This document shows positions 18,663 through 31,190 of a stretch of DNA of 64,000 nt, piece after piece. The translations under genes were made by a program, and so were the position numbers. Positions within the stretch are counted from its first letter, which is position 1, and the number at the start of each line of letters is the position of its first letter. The notes beneath the pieces are model-generated. The model saw nothing but the letters and a program-made list of their open reading frames with translations. It had not been told where the DNA came from and did not search any database. The stretch is from Brachionus manjavacas (lineage: Eukaryota; Rotifera; Eurotatoria; Ploima; Brachionidae): positions 62,001 to 126,000 of the forward strand of contig JAHQIY010000013.1 of NCBI GenBank assembly GCA_019054805.1, in the 5' to 3' direction.

Positions 18663-19179
18663 TGGCCCTATGAATTTCCAACACAATCATAGAATTATAA
18701 TAATTTGATGAAAAATTTCACATGAGGTGATAGAGCTTTGCGTCTAAATTATTTTTATTGTTTCAAAACTTGGGATCTGATGATTAAACATTTCATGAAA
18801 AATCGTATGATTGCTAAACATATTAAGAATCGAATTTGAATTTAGTTTGTTAGTTGGCTTAGAAAATAAGTGAAAAAAAAGAAAGAACTTTTTTGGAAAA
18901 AATGATTCAAGCGCACGGCCTCAAGACAGAGGGTGCCTGGAGTGAATTTAAAAGAGTGTTTTTGTATACATGCATTTACATTTTTTGCTTCATTTAAATA
19001 TTTCTTTGTACATAAAAATGAATGATTTCGAAAAAAATTTAAACAAGTTAGAGTAAAATTTATGTCACTTCGCAACCAGAGCAACAATAATTTCATTTTC
19101 TTTTTTTTTGTAATTTTTGAACATGTGAGCATTAATGTGCATTGCCTAATTTTAGATATGATTTTCTGAAACAAAAAAA

Positions 19180-22100
19180 ATGAGTAAAAGTGCATCGGTT
19201 AAATTTTCCATAGGTAAATCTCCATCAAGCGAATCACTAGCCTCTTTGAACGAAAACTCGACAATGAAGCCCGATGGTTCTTCTGAAAGCTTAAAGTAAC
19301 TAAGTCCACTGTGCTACAGATCATTTATTTTAAATTAAGAAATGGTACTTCCCAATCCAACCAGTCGCCAAACTCAATTTTGACCTCTCGGCGCTCAAGT
19401 CACAAGCTCTTCGATCCAAGCGAGCTGAGCATAATCAACTCGCCAGAGGAGTTTGTGCAGAAATTTGCAGGAACACGCGTCATTAAAACCGTACTTATAG
19501 CCAACAATGGAATCGCTGCAGTCAAATGCATGCGCTCAATTCGACGATGGTCTTATGAAGTGTTTCGAAATGAGCGCGCCATTAAATTTGCTGTCATGTA
19601 CACTCCTGAGGACTTGAAGGCCAATGCAGGTACCCATTGCTAAAATCTTTTAATTTTGCTCTCATTTAATATGACCACTAATGTCTTCTTATTCCCCATT
19701 CTTTTCAAAATTTAATAATCTCTAATTATCTGTTTGTAAATTTGAAAAAAATTATGCTTTTGAAAATTGATCAAATGACACCAGACTTTTAAAGATGACC
19801 ACCAAAATTAGTGAAATATTTAAAGACAATTTAGCCAATTTTGTGACCAACTGATCAAAGTTTTTTCCGAATAAAATTATTAGCAAATTATTTGAACAAA
19901 CAAATTTTTTCAGCAAAAACCCTTCAGCAAAAAAAAAATTTTACAAATTTTTAAATTGGATTTTCTTTCAATTAATCTTTTCACATTTTAAGAATTGAAA
20001 ATTTTTTTGATTTGATTTGGGTCACAATTAGATCCAACTCAAATCAAATCAAAAATTCAAAAAAAGACTTAAAAACCTGGTGATCAATAACCACAGAATA
20101 TGAACTATCAATTTGAATCCTTAAGGTCAAAAATGAAAATGTCAATTAATCTTAAAAAATAGGGCTAGAAATTTTTGAAAGGAAATTAAAGGAAATTGAT
20201 TTATTTAAGGTGTATTAAAGATAATTGTATGTGAATATTATTTATATTAACTTCAAAATTTAAGCCAGATTTGGTGATTAAAAAAATTAAATTTTGAAAG
20301 TTTTAGCTACAGTGTTAATTTAATTTTAATTCACTCATTTTATATTAGTATAATTTGAATAACTCTTTAAACTAATTGATTTCATATTTTCAAAAGTTTG
20401 CATGATTTTTTAATTTTCATACTAATTGTTTTGTTTTTTTCAGAAAAGTTAAAATAATAATGTAATGTTTTTGTAATGTTTTTCAAGTTTTAAGATTTTG
20501 ATTTTTTTTAAATTTTACTACCATTTTTAAACAAAAAAAAGCTAGTAATTAGAATAAATTTTTTTCCTTTTAAGTTGAGCTTTATCGAACTGGTAGTTTG
20601 AAAAACTAAAATTTACTTAAATGTCTGTTAATTAAGATTATGAAAATTTAGAGTAATCCAGTTTTTATTTTGTAGATTTTTCTTTTTTTGAAACCGTGAA
20701 GTTGAAAGTTTTTTTTTTACCAAAATAAAAGAAAATATTTAAAAAGTTAAATTTTCAAATTTTGCTTTTGACAAAAAACTAAAAAATAAAATTCAAAAAT
20801 TTTTAAATTATTGTTATTTTTGAAAAATTTTGAATTAATCTGAGAAATCAATCTTGAGATTAATATTCTAAAACAATTTTTTATAAAAATTTTTAACTTA
20901 ATACGAACTGAAAAGGAAATCTATAGTCATTTAAACTTGTTAAGGAATTTTCTACAAAAAATATTTCATAAAGCCAAGCCTAAATTTTTCATTTACCTAG
21001 TCATGTTAACTATAAACGTTTCAATCTCAATGAACTCTTGGTATCTCACCAAGATCAATTTTGTATTGATAATGTGTATTTTTTTATATTCTTTTTTAAG
21101 ACTCACTTTATAATTTTTTTTATTTCAAGTAAATAAAAAGAGGTTTGGTGTCCCGACTAAGAAAATTTGGACTTGCTATAATTGTTGTAATTAATTGATC
21201 TTTTTTATTTTTTATTTTATTTATTATTTGTTGAGTATATAAAATTTTTGTCAAAAATTTATTTTGAGTGAATATATTTGATGTTATTCTCAGTTATCTT
21301 GAGTGAAAATTAAACGTTTCCTTTAAATTTTCATTTTCAATTATTCAGTTAGTTGATATTGATTATTTCAATCACAATTATATTGAGCTTTACAAGATAC
21401 CAATAATAAAAACAGGTGTAAAATAAAAAATGAAAAATATAAAATAAAAAATTGCCATCCTGATGATATTTTTTAATCATCACAAATAACATTACTGCTA
21501 CAAAGTGAATCGCCTTACGACTTCAGCTTTTGGCAAATTTTGGTTACTTTTTACAAAGTTTTACAAATCTTTTTTGATGGTTTCGTACATTTTTTACCAA
21601 CAACTATTGAAAATTCACTTTAAGATTTAATTTTTATTTATTTAAAGCTAGGATCAGGCTGATTTTAAATTTTGAAAAAAATTGGGAAAGGTCTTGTCCA
21701 CTCTTAAAGCAAATTAAACTAGACTTTTGAGCCATTTTTTATCCTGCACCCGTTAATAGTTTATAAATAAATATAAATAGCTCAGATTTCATTTTAAATA
21801 AACAAAATTTTTTAATTAGAGTTAAAAAAAAATTTTTTTTACCAATTTTCTTTTTGAAAAATTTATTAATCCTTTAGTATTAAACAAAATTGCTTTGCTC
21901 CGAAAAATTGTTTCCAAATTCACTCTGCCAATATTTTGGCGTTTTTTAAAATAAAAAAAAACGCTAAATTCCAAATGACCAAATGAACACTTTTAGTTCT
22001 TTAAGTAGTAGGGGGTGAGTAGCGTTGAATATTTAATGGACAGTTCAGGCTTAGGACAGATGGTCATGATGTGAGGCCAAAACAACAAGCAAACACTTTA

Positions 22101-25100
22101 AACTCAACTAAAACCTCATTTAAGAATACATCCGAATGGCGGATCATTGCGTGCCGGTGCCGGGCGGCTCCAACAACAACAACTACGCCAACTGCGACCT
22201 AATACTGGACATAGCGAAGCGGATCCCAGTGCAGGCGGTGTGGGCAGGCTGGGGCCACGCGTCCGAGAACCCAAAGCTTCCCGAAATTCTGACACGAAAC
22301 GACATCGCGTTCATAGGTCCGCCCGAGTCGGCCATGTGGGCTCTCGGCGACAAGATCGCCTCCTCGATCGTAGCCCAAACGGCCCAAGTTCCCACAATAC
22401 CGTGGTCGGGCTCGGGCCTTACAGTCAAGCTGACATCGAAAACGTGCACAGTGGACATGGACACGTACCAGAAGGCGTGTGTGCGCACGGCCGACGAGGG
22501 CCTGGAGCGCGCTCGCTCCATCGGCTACCCGTTGATGATAAAGGCGAGCGAGGGCGGCGGCGGCAAAGGCATCCGCAAGGTGGTCGCCGAGGACGACTTT
22601 GCGCACTTGTTTCGCCAAGTGCAGTCCGAGGTGCCGGGCTCGCCGATCTTCGTCATGAAGTTCGCGCCCAAAGCCCGCCACATCGAAGTGCAAATACTGG
22701 CCGATTGCTATGGCAACGCCATTTCGTTGTTCGGCCGCGACTGCTCGATTCAGCGGCGCCACCAGAAAATAATCGAAGAGGCGCCGGCGGTCGTCGCCGA
22801 CCAGCACATACTCGAGAGGATGGAACGCGATGCGGTCAAGCTGGCCAAAATGGTCGGCTATGTGAGCGCCGGCACTGTCGAGTACTTGTACAATCCCGAG
22901 GACTGCTCCTATTGCTTTCTGGAGCTGAATCCTCGCCTCCAAGTGGAGCACCCGTGCACAGAAATGATCAGTGGGGTCAATTTGCCGGCTTGTCAACTCC
23001 AAATTGCCATGGGCCTCGCTCTGCACCGCATCAAGGACATACGCAAGCTGTACGAGCAGAGTTTGAACGGCGAGGCGGCCGGCGAGATCGACTTTGAGAG
23101 CGAGGCGACGAGGCCCGTGCCCAAGGGCCACGTGATCGCGGCGCGCATCACCAGCGAGAACCCGGACGAGGGCTTCAAGCCGTCGTCGGGCAATGTCAAA
23201 GAGCTGACCTTTCGCAGCAACCGGAACGTGTGGGGCTACTTTAGCTTGGCGGCGTGCGGCGGTCTGCACGAGTTCGCCGACTCACAGTTCGGACACTGTT
23301 TTTCGTGGGGCGAGAGCAGGGAGATAGCGCGCGAAAATCTGGTCTTCGCTCTCAAGGAGCTGTCGATTCGTGGCGACTTTCGCACCACAGTCGAGTACTT
23401 GATCAAGCTGCTGGAGACCGAGGCCTATATCGAGAATCGTCTGGACACCGGCTGGCTCGACCACTTGATCGCCAATCGCCTCGTCACTCAAACGCCCGAC
23501 CTCGTCCTCTCGATTATCTGCACCAGTCTGCACATTGCCGACAAGCAAATCGAGGACAAATTTCACAACTACCGCCACAATTTGGACCGTGGTCAAATAC
23601 TGCCGCTGAGCACGCTCAAAACAAGCGTCGACATCGAGCTTGTGCAGGACAACTACAAGTATGTGCTGACGGCGACCAAATGCGGGCCTAACAACTACAT
23701 AGTGGCCATGAACCAGTCGTATGTGGAAGTGGAAGTGCATCGGCTGATCGACGGCGGCCTCTTGGTCAACTTGGACGGCTCGAGCTACGTCACTTTTTTG
23801 GTCGAAGACGTGAGCACGTACCGGGTCACGATCGGCATTCAGACGTGTGTGTTTCAGAAGCAGAACGATCCGACGGTGCTGCGGTCGCCGTCGGCCGGCA
23901 AGCTCGTTCAGTTTTTGGTGGAGGACGGCGCGCATGTGCACGCGGGCCAAGTGTACGCCGAGATCGAGGTCATGAAAATGATCATGGAGCTGCGATCGAC
24001 GGTGAGTGGACGCGTGCAGCATGTGAAGCGGAACGGCTCCGTTTTGGAAGTGGGCACGGTGATCGCTCGGCTGCAAGTGGACGACACGTCGCTCGTCCAG
24101 CAGGTCAATTTGTATAGGCAAAAGTTTGCCGAGTCCAAGGGACCCAAAGTCAAGGGAAACAAGCTGCACCAGGTGTTCGAGAATACCAAGGAGGCCTTGT
24201 CGCACATCCTCGCCGGCTACTCGTACCCGGAGCCCTATTTCAAAGAGCGGACCGAGTCGGCCGTGAACACTTTGATGAACGCGCTGAGAGACCCCAGTCT
24301 GCCGCTGCTAGAGCTACAGGACTTGATTTCGTCAATACAGGGCCGCATACCGCAGCCTGTCGAGAAGAGCATCTATCGCCTCATCAGCCAGTATGCCAAC
24401 AATTTGACCTCTGTTCTGGCCCAGTTTCCCAGCCAACAGATTGCCAGTGTGATCGACACCTATGCCAATTCGATTGAGAAGAAGAGCGAGCGCGACTCGT
24501 TCTTCAACACTGTTCAGTGTGTGGTCCAGTTGGTTCAGCGGTATCGCAACGGAATCAAGGGTCACATGAAAATGGTCATTCAGAATTTGATCAAAGAGTA
24601 CATTGCTGTCGAAGCTCAGTTTCAGCACTCCAACAACGACAAGTGCATTAACAATTTGCGCGAATTGCACAAGGACAACATGGAAGCTGTTCTAAATGTC
24701 ATATTTTCGCATGCCAACTACGCAAACAAAAACCAATTGGTCATCATGCTGATAAATGTGCTGTTCAGCAAAGATCCTACATTGACGGACGAGCTAACCG
24801 AGTCACTGCAAGAGCTCACTCAGCTAAAGAATCCCAAGAATGGCAAAGTGTCGCTTAAAGCGCGCCAAGTCCTAATTGCGTTCCAGCAGCCGCCCTACGA
24901 ACAGCGCCACAATCAAATGGAGTCCATGTTCTTGTCGGCCATAAACATGTACGGCCACAAGATGTGCCAGGACAGCTTGCAAAAAATGATCTTGTCCGAA
25001 ACGTCCATTTTCGACGTGTTGCACTCGTTTTTCTTTCACACAAATGTGCAAGTGAGACAAGCGGCGCTGGAGGTGTACGTGCGCCGCTCGTACATAGCCT

Positions 25101-28100
25101 ACGAGCTGAACAGTGTGCAGCACTACTTTCTGGCCAACGACTCTGGCCAGTGCTTGGTCGAGTTTCAGCTGCAATTGCCGTCCAACCACCCGAACCGGTC
25201 GCTGTACAAGTTTACGAGTGTGCCGCGCGTCGAGAGCCAAAGCGACATACTCACCGTGTTGATGAACAACAACAGTGACGAAAAGCTGCAGTTTCAGCGC
25301 ATGGGCATTTTGTGCGCGTTCGAAAATTGGCACTCGGCCGTGGCCAACTTCGACGAGCTCGTCTCACGCTACAAAGTCGTCCATTACGACGAGCTCAACT
25401 CGAGCCCCACACTTCAAATAAACAGTGCCGAGACTTCGCCAGACCTGTCCACAACCATCGACTCGCTGGTCACTTCTCACCCCGCCACCAGCATCCAGCA
25501 CACACAAGAATTCGAGTCGACAGCCAGCAACATGAACATGCTGAGCACTCCACAAGCAAGCCGCAAACAATCGACCGGCGACTGCTCCTCCTCCTACAAC
25601 GACACCATAAACATACTCAACGTGTTCATACGCGACTTTGACGTCGAGCTGGGCGACGAGCACGACGAGTCGCTGGCCAAAGTGTTCCTTGAGTTTGTGC
25701 AGGCGAAAAAAGGCCTGCTGAGACAAAAAAAAGTGCGCCGCTTGACATTCAGCGTGGGCCAGCGAAAACAGCAGCCGTCTTTTTTCACATTTAGAGCGCG
25801 TGACGATTATCAAGAGGACAAAATTTATCGTCACCTGGAGCCGGCCATGGCCTTTCAGCTCGAAATCTACCGGCTGAGAAACTTCTCGCTCGAGCTCATA
25901 CCGACGGGCAATTTAAAAATGCACCTGTACCTGGGCAGAGCCAAAGTGCCCAAGGGTCAAGAGGTCACCGACTACAGATTTTTCGCCCGGTGCATCATTC
26001 GCCACTCGGACCTGGTGACCAAGGAGGCGAGCTACGAGTACTTGCAGTCGGAGGCCGAGCGAACGCTGCTCGAAGCGCTGAACGAGCTCGAGTGCGCTTT
26101 TTCGCACACTGTCGCCAACAAGACCGACTGCAACCACATTTACATGTGCTTTGTGCCGTGCGTGTGCATTGACCCGTTGAAAGTGGAGGAGAGTGTGCGC
26201 TGCATGGTGCTCAAGTACGGCTCGCGCTTGTGGAAGCTGCGGGTGCTGCAGGCCGAGCTCAAAATGACGCTCAGACTAACGCCCGACGGAGACAAAGTGC
26301 CCATTCGCATATTTTTGACCAACGAGAGCGGCTACTACTTGGACATATCGTTGTATCGCGAGATCACCGACCCGATCACTGGCGAGACCTATTTCGAGAG
26401 CTATTCGCACAAAAAAGGCCCGCTGCACGGACGCTTGCTGCGCACGCCCTACTTCACGCGCGACCACCTGCAGCAAAAGCGCTTTGCGGCCCAGTCCAGC
26501 GGCACCACCTACGCTTACGACTTTCCGGAGATGTTCCGACAATCGCTGATGAAAATATGGCGCAATCATTACAACAAATTGTCCAGCGCACTCAAAACCA
26601 AGCAAAGTCAATGTGCGCACTATCAGGACAAAATAAAGCAAGAATTGAACGCGTTGTTGCAGTCGGACTTTTTTACCAGCGTCGAATTGGTGCTGGACGA
26701 ACACGGCCACCTGGTCGAAACAAATCGGCTGCCTGGCGAGAACACCAACGGCATGATTGCGTGGAAGATGAGCATCAAGACGCCCGAGTACCAGCAAGGA
26801 CGCCAAATTATTGTCATCGCCAATGACATAACGTACAAAATAGGCAGCTTTGGCATGGAAGAAGATTTGGTGTTCAAAAAAGCGTCCGAATTGGCGAGAA
26901 AATTGTGCATACCACGCATCTACATATCGGCCAACAGTGGTGCACGCATCGGACTTGCCGAAGAGCTCAAACAACTATTTCAAGTGGCGTGGAACGACCA
27001 GAACGATCCCGACAAAGGCTACAAATACATCTACTTGACCGAAAGTGACTACGAGAAAATAAAAAAAATCGAATCGACCAGTGGCAAGTGCATTTTGAAC
27101 ACTGAGCTGGTCACTGAGGAAAAGCCAAAAGAAATGCGAAAAGAAAAGCGCTACAAAATAGTGGACATAATGGGCAAAGAGAACGGCATCGGAGTGGAGA
27201 ATTTGCGCGGCTCCGGAATGATTGCGGGCGAGACCTCGCAGGCCTACAACGAAATATGCACAATAAGCATGGTGAGTTGTCGGGCGGTGGGCATCGGCGC
27301 CTATTTGGTGCGCTTGGGCCAGCGAGTGATACAAGTGGAGAACAGTCACATAATATTGACGGGAGCGAGCGCTCTGAACAAGGTGCTCGGCCGGGAGGTG
27401 TACACGTCGAACACGCAATTGGGCGGCGTGCAAATAATGCACAATAACGGCATATCTCATGACGTTGTCACCGACGATTTCGAAGGTGTTTTTCTCATCC
27501 TCAAATGGCTGTCGTTTATGCCGGACAGGTTGGTGCACAACGGCCCGCTCAGACTGCCCATTGTGGACAGTTGTTTCGACCCGATCGACCGAGAAGTCGA
27601 GTACGTGCCGCCGACCAAGACGGCGTACGATCCGCGCCACATGCTCCAAGGAAAAGCGCACAATGGCACATGGCTGAGCGGATTTTTCGACCATGAATCG
27701 TTTCACGAGATCATGAAAGGCTGGGCCAAGACTGTGGTGTGCGGCCGAGCTCGCCTGGGCGGCATACCGCTTGGCCTCATTGCCGTAGAGACCAGGACTG
27801 TTGAAATGCAAACGCCCGCCGACCCCGCCAATCTGGACACAGATGCCCGTTCGCTTCAACAAGCCGGACAAGTCTGGTTTCCGGACTCGGCCTACAAGAC
27901 ATCGCAAGCAATCAAAGACTTCAATCGCGAACAATTGCCGCTCATCATCTTTGCCAATTGGCGAGGCTTCTCGGGCGGAATGAAGGACATGTACGAGCAA
28001 GTGATCAAATTTGGCGCCTACATTGTGGACGCGCTCAGGGAATACAAACAACCGGTTGTTATTTACATACCGCCGTATGGCGAGCTGAGGGGTGGCGCAT

Positions 28101-28930
28101 GGGTGGTCGTTGATCCCACCATCAACGACAGGTACATGGAGATGTATGCGGACAAAGAGAGCAGGGGCAATGTGCTCGAGCCCGAGGGCACTGTCGAAAT
28201 CAAGTACAGGACAAGAGACTTGGTCAAGACTATGCACAGAGTTGATCATGTTTGCAGCGAGCTAAAGGACAAGATCAGGTCGATTAGAGCTGAGAGCGAA
28301 CACGAGCCTGTTGGCGACATGAAACAAAAGATAAATGAGCTGGAAAAGAGTCTGGAGAGCAGAGAGAAGCAGCTGATTCCCATTTATCATCAGATATCGG
28401 TCACCTTTGCCGACTTGCACGACACGCCTGGTCGCATGAAGCAAAAAAATGTCATCAACGATATCATTGAATGGAAGAATAGTAGGAGATTTTTTTACTG
28501 GCGACTGAGACGGCTGTTGGCCCAGGACGATTTGATCAAGCTGATTATGTCTAATTCGGAGCACAGTTTTGACACTTCGTTGGCTTTGCTGAAGGAATGG
28601 GTGGAACAGATAGAGGACTTGGACTGGAGTCAAAATGAAAAGTTGGCCAACTGGTTCGAGTCTCAGCTGGACGAAGAGAAAAGTCTTAAAGAAAATAGCT
28701 TTGCTGGACAAAAAGTACGCCAACTAAAGCATGACAGAGTTTTGAATCACATTAACGGCTTGATAGAAGAGTATCCGGACATTGCAATGGAATCAATTGA
28801 GCATCTGGTTCAGACAATGTCCGAGAAGCGCATCAAGTCTATTGTCAGCTTGTTGACCGAGAAGCTGGCCCAAAAAAGTCAAATGGCTGCCGAACAATCT
28901 GTTCTTAATTCGACCACTATTCGAAATTGA
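19180..28930 (+). CDS. ACC: Acetyl-CoA carboxylase, multidomain cytosolic type
   Basis: It carboxylates acetyl-CoA to malonyl-CoA, the committed step of fatty acid synthesis. Three exons: 19180-19295, 19340-19629 and 22125-28930, phases matching, 2,403 aa, normal for the family. The second junction rebuilds the conserved block [15 protein letters not shown], which fixes the splice. Biotin carboxylase starts near residue 85 ([13 protein letters not shown]); the ATP-grasp loop EGGGGKG is at 278-284. The biotinylation motif is EVMKM with Lys753. The carboxyltransferase half includes [27 protein letters not shown] and [17 protein letters not shown]. No mitochondrial targeting peptide is evident; the first 80 residues are Ser-rich. 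I see no obvious copy of the vertebrate AMPK site. Intron 1 is 44 nt and intron 2 is 2.5 kb, yet the last exon runs 6.8 kb unbroken and is far GC-richer than its flanks. Highly confident. Confidence 0.97.
19630..22124. other. Acetyl-CoA carboxylase intron 2 (2,495 bp)
   Basis: An AT-rich intron with donor GTACCC at 19630 and acceptor TTTAAG at 22124. No protein motif was seen. It contains a 16-bp stem hairpin at 20004-20055. An alternative promoter or exon cannot be excluded. Confidence 0.75.
20004..20055. repeat. Hairpin in acetyl-CoA carboxylase intron 2
   Basis: TTTTTGATTTGATTTG at 20004-20019 is the exact reverse complement of 20040-20055. The spacer is 20 nt and pairing extends a little on both sides. 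Confidence 0.7.
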
Positions 28931-29087
28931 GTGATTTGTCGAGGAAAAATAGTTTTTGTTATTTTTTGGTTTTGTTTAGGGTATATTTTTTATTCATAGT
29001 ACTTTTTTTTTTTTTATTCAAAAACAACAAAAATAGTTTTAGTTTTTTCACTGATAATCTTTTCTCTTTTTTTTTAAATGAAGTGGA

Positions 29088-29093
29088 AATAAA
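29088..29093 (+). promoter_or_regulatory. Candidate polyadenylation signal of acetyl-CoA carboxylase
   Basis: AATAAA lies 158 nt after the stop codon in a T-rich 3' UTR. Confidence 0.4.
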
Positions 29094-29383
29094 ATTTTTA
29101 GCTTCTTCCAAGTTCATTTAAATTTTTTATTTTTAATGGTAGTCGATTTTTTGTTGTTGAGACAACTAGCAAAAAATAGAGATGATGATGACGATCAACA
29201 GTGGCAAAGTTAGGAGCATGCTATTGATGAGCCGAATCAAACAAAATTGAATGGGAAAATTTTTTATTAAATTAAATTAAAAAATAATTTTTGCAAAAAA
29301 ATGATTAAAAATAGCTCATGTTTAGATTAGGTTTTTCTTCATTTGAAAAAAATGTAATCTCTTGTTTTTAGATTTTTCAAATA

Positions 29384-29789
29384 CAGTGTGCCACAAAAAG
29401 TAAGAATCAAACTCAAAAAAATAAGAACATTTTTTTTTCAACTAAAACAACCATTATAATTGTCTTAATATTTAAAACCCAAATGTGTGAAAAAAAATTT
29501 TCATGCATATACTTACGATAACTAACTTTAATATTTGAATATAGTGCTTTTATAATTGTCTTAATCCAAATTATCAAATTATTTTTTAAAGTAAGACTAC
29601 CTAAAAATCTGACAAAATAGAGAAAAAAAGGGTAAAAATAAAATAACTGATCAACAGAGATGGCATATTGCATGTTTTTTGAAAAATCTGACAAAGACTG
29701 AAAGAGAAATAGCCGAGTTAACGAAATAATGAACAAAAAAACAATCAAATAGTAAAAAAAGTTTGATTCTAACTTTTTGTGAAATACTG
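29384..29789. mobile_element. Tc1/mariner-type MITE with TA target duplication
   Basis: The left end CAGTGTGCCACAAAAAGT matches the inverted right end CAGTATTTCACAAAAAGT, and pairing continues through GAATCAAAC. Both ends abut TA (29382-29383 and 29790-29791), the Tc1/mariner target duplication. The 406-bp element has a 111-codon minus-strand frame (29748-29413), but it shows no transposase motif, so I treat it as non-autonomous. Confidence 0.85.
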
Positions 29790-30059
29790 TACAGAAACAT
29801 TCATTAAATTATATAATCAACACTTATGAAAAAAAATTTTTAAAATCAATTTTTAAAAAGAATTTTTTCAATATAATAAATAAAATAAATCAATCAATTA
29901 AATGATCAATACTAATTTCTTTTTCTTTTCTTTTTATTATTCTGGCAGCGGAGCAACAGGTAAAACCTTGTTATAATAATAATAAAATGAAAGCTATAAT
30001 GTACTAAGCACACGAAACGAGGGTTTTGTCTCATAATAAAAGCTTGTTTAGATCAAGTT

Positions 30060-31190
30060 TATCAAATTTGTTTTCAAAAACATAAACTTAATCTGAATTA
30101 ATAACAAGTCTAAAAGGTCGATTCCAAACATTGACCACTCTGTTGGTGAAATAATTAAACCTTTGCTCACAGTCCTTAACCAAATATTTTTCTTTACGTA
30201 AAATCATGACGTCTAGGCGTTGGACGAAACGTATTTCTGGATTGTTCGTGAAGACTAGGGGTATATGCCAGTGTCCTTTGACAATTTTAAACATCTCGAT
30301 CAGATTCCCATCCAAATCTTCTGGTCTCCAGGCTGGTTAAATTCAATGCAGCTAATCTTTCTGAATAGCTTTACTCTTTTAGCTCTAGAACCAGTTCAGT
30401 AATTCTTCTCTAGACTAATTCTAAGACCTTGATTTTTTTTTCATGGATAGACAATGAGCTTGAATTTTATACTAAAAATTTTTTTATGGCCTTTTGAGTC
30501 CTTTCCTTATTCAAGAATTAAATATTGTCCTTTAATGTCCTTTTGTGTCCTTTACTTAATAAAGAATTGAATTTTGTTAAATTTGATAGAATTAATTTTT
30601 TTTCTATTTTTTTTAAATTTTTAATTTATTTTAATTCTGTTTTTATAAAAAAAAATTTATTCTTGATTAAAGAGTATTTAAATTTAAAAATATTTTTTAT
30701 TTTTATTATTTAATTTTACTTTATAATTTTTGGACAAAAAACATATTACTAAAATTTGAGATAAGTAAAAGGGGTCCGGGGCGTAGCCCTGGTATAAGGA
30801 TCTGGCTATGCATTACTATTGAGAAAATTTTAGAATGTTTTTTAAATTTATAAGTACTTACTGTAAAATTTTATATTTTTAATTAATTTTTTTGCTTTAT
30901 TTAAAAAACTGTATCGAGAATTTCAGATTTAAATATTATAATAATTAAAAATTCTGAAAAAATTAAGGAATGTAATTAATTGAATGGTTGGATAGTTAGA
31001 TTCTTTATTAAGTAAAGGACACAAAAGGATAGAATATTCTTCTAACATAAAAAAGGACACAAAAGGACACAAAAGAATAATTAGCTATAATAACACGCTC
31101 ATTGTCTATAGCTCGTTTTTTTAAGTACGGGTTTCAAACTTCAACTCCATACTCTAGATACGGTCGAACAAAAGCTTTGTATTACCTACT
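30060..31190 (-). mobile_element. LINE relic on the minus strand, split by a MITE
   Basis: Reading leftwards, 31190-31110 gives AFVRPYLEYGVEV, a stop, then NPYLKKRA. After an inserted element the same protein resumes near 30430-30310 with ERLAALNLTSLETRR, and it ends with FNYFTNRVVNVWN near 30165-30130. These are the ordered C-terminal blocks of a CR1/Jockey-like pol. Stops and frameshifts make it defunct. Confidence 0.75.
30448..31108. mobile_element. 661-bp inverted-repeat element inserted in the LINE relic
   Basis: The ends TAGACAATGAGC (30448-30459) and its complement (31097-31108) bound the element. A second inverted pair inside is an exact 30-bp match, 30538-30567 against 31000-31029. 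The arms repeat the unit GGACACAAAA several times, for example 31046-31065. The centre holds a GC-rich hairpin at 30771-30792 (CCGGGGC, GTA, GCCCTGG). There is no coding capacity. A TA target duplication is possible but unproven. Confidence 0.7.

Noticed and set aside
22147-28723. Many long antisense and alternate-frame ORFs over acetyl-CoA carboxylase
   Set aside because: They arise from the GC-rich codon pattern of the real gene; none shows conserved domains and the sense frame is fully conserved.
29413-29748. 111-codon minus-strand ORF inside the Tc1/mariner MITE as a transposase
   Set aside because: No DDE/DDD motif or helix-turn-helix pattern; Phe/Ile/Leu-rich composition follows from AT-rich DNA.
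29944-29958. Possible 11-nt micro-exon (CAG, CGGAGCAACAG, GTAAAA)
   Set aside because: Good splice signals but no neighbouring exon to join it to.
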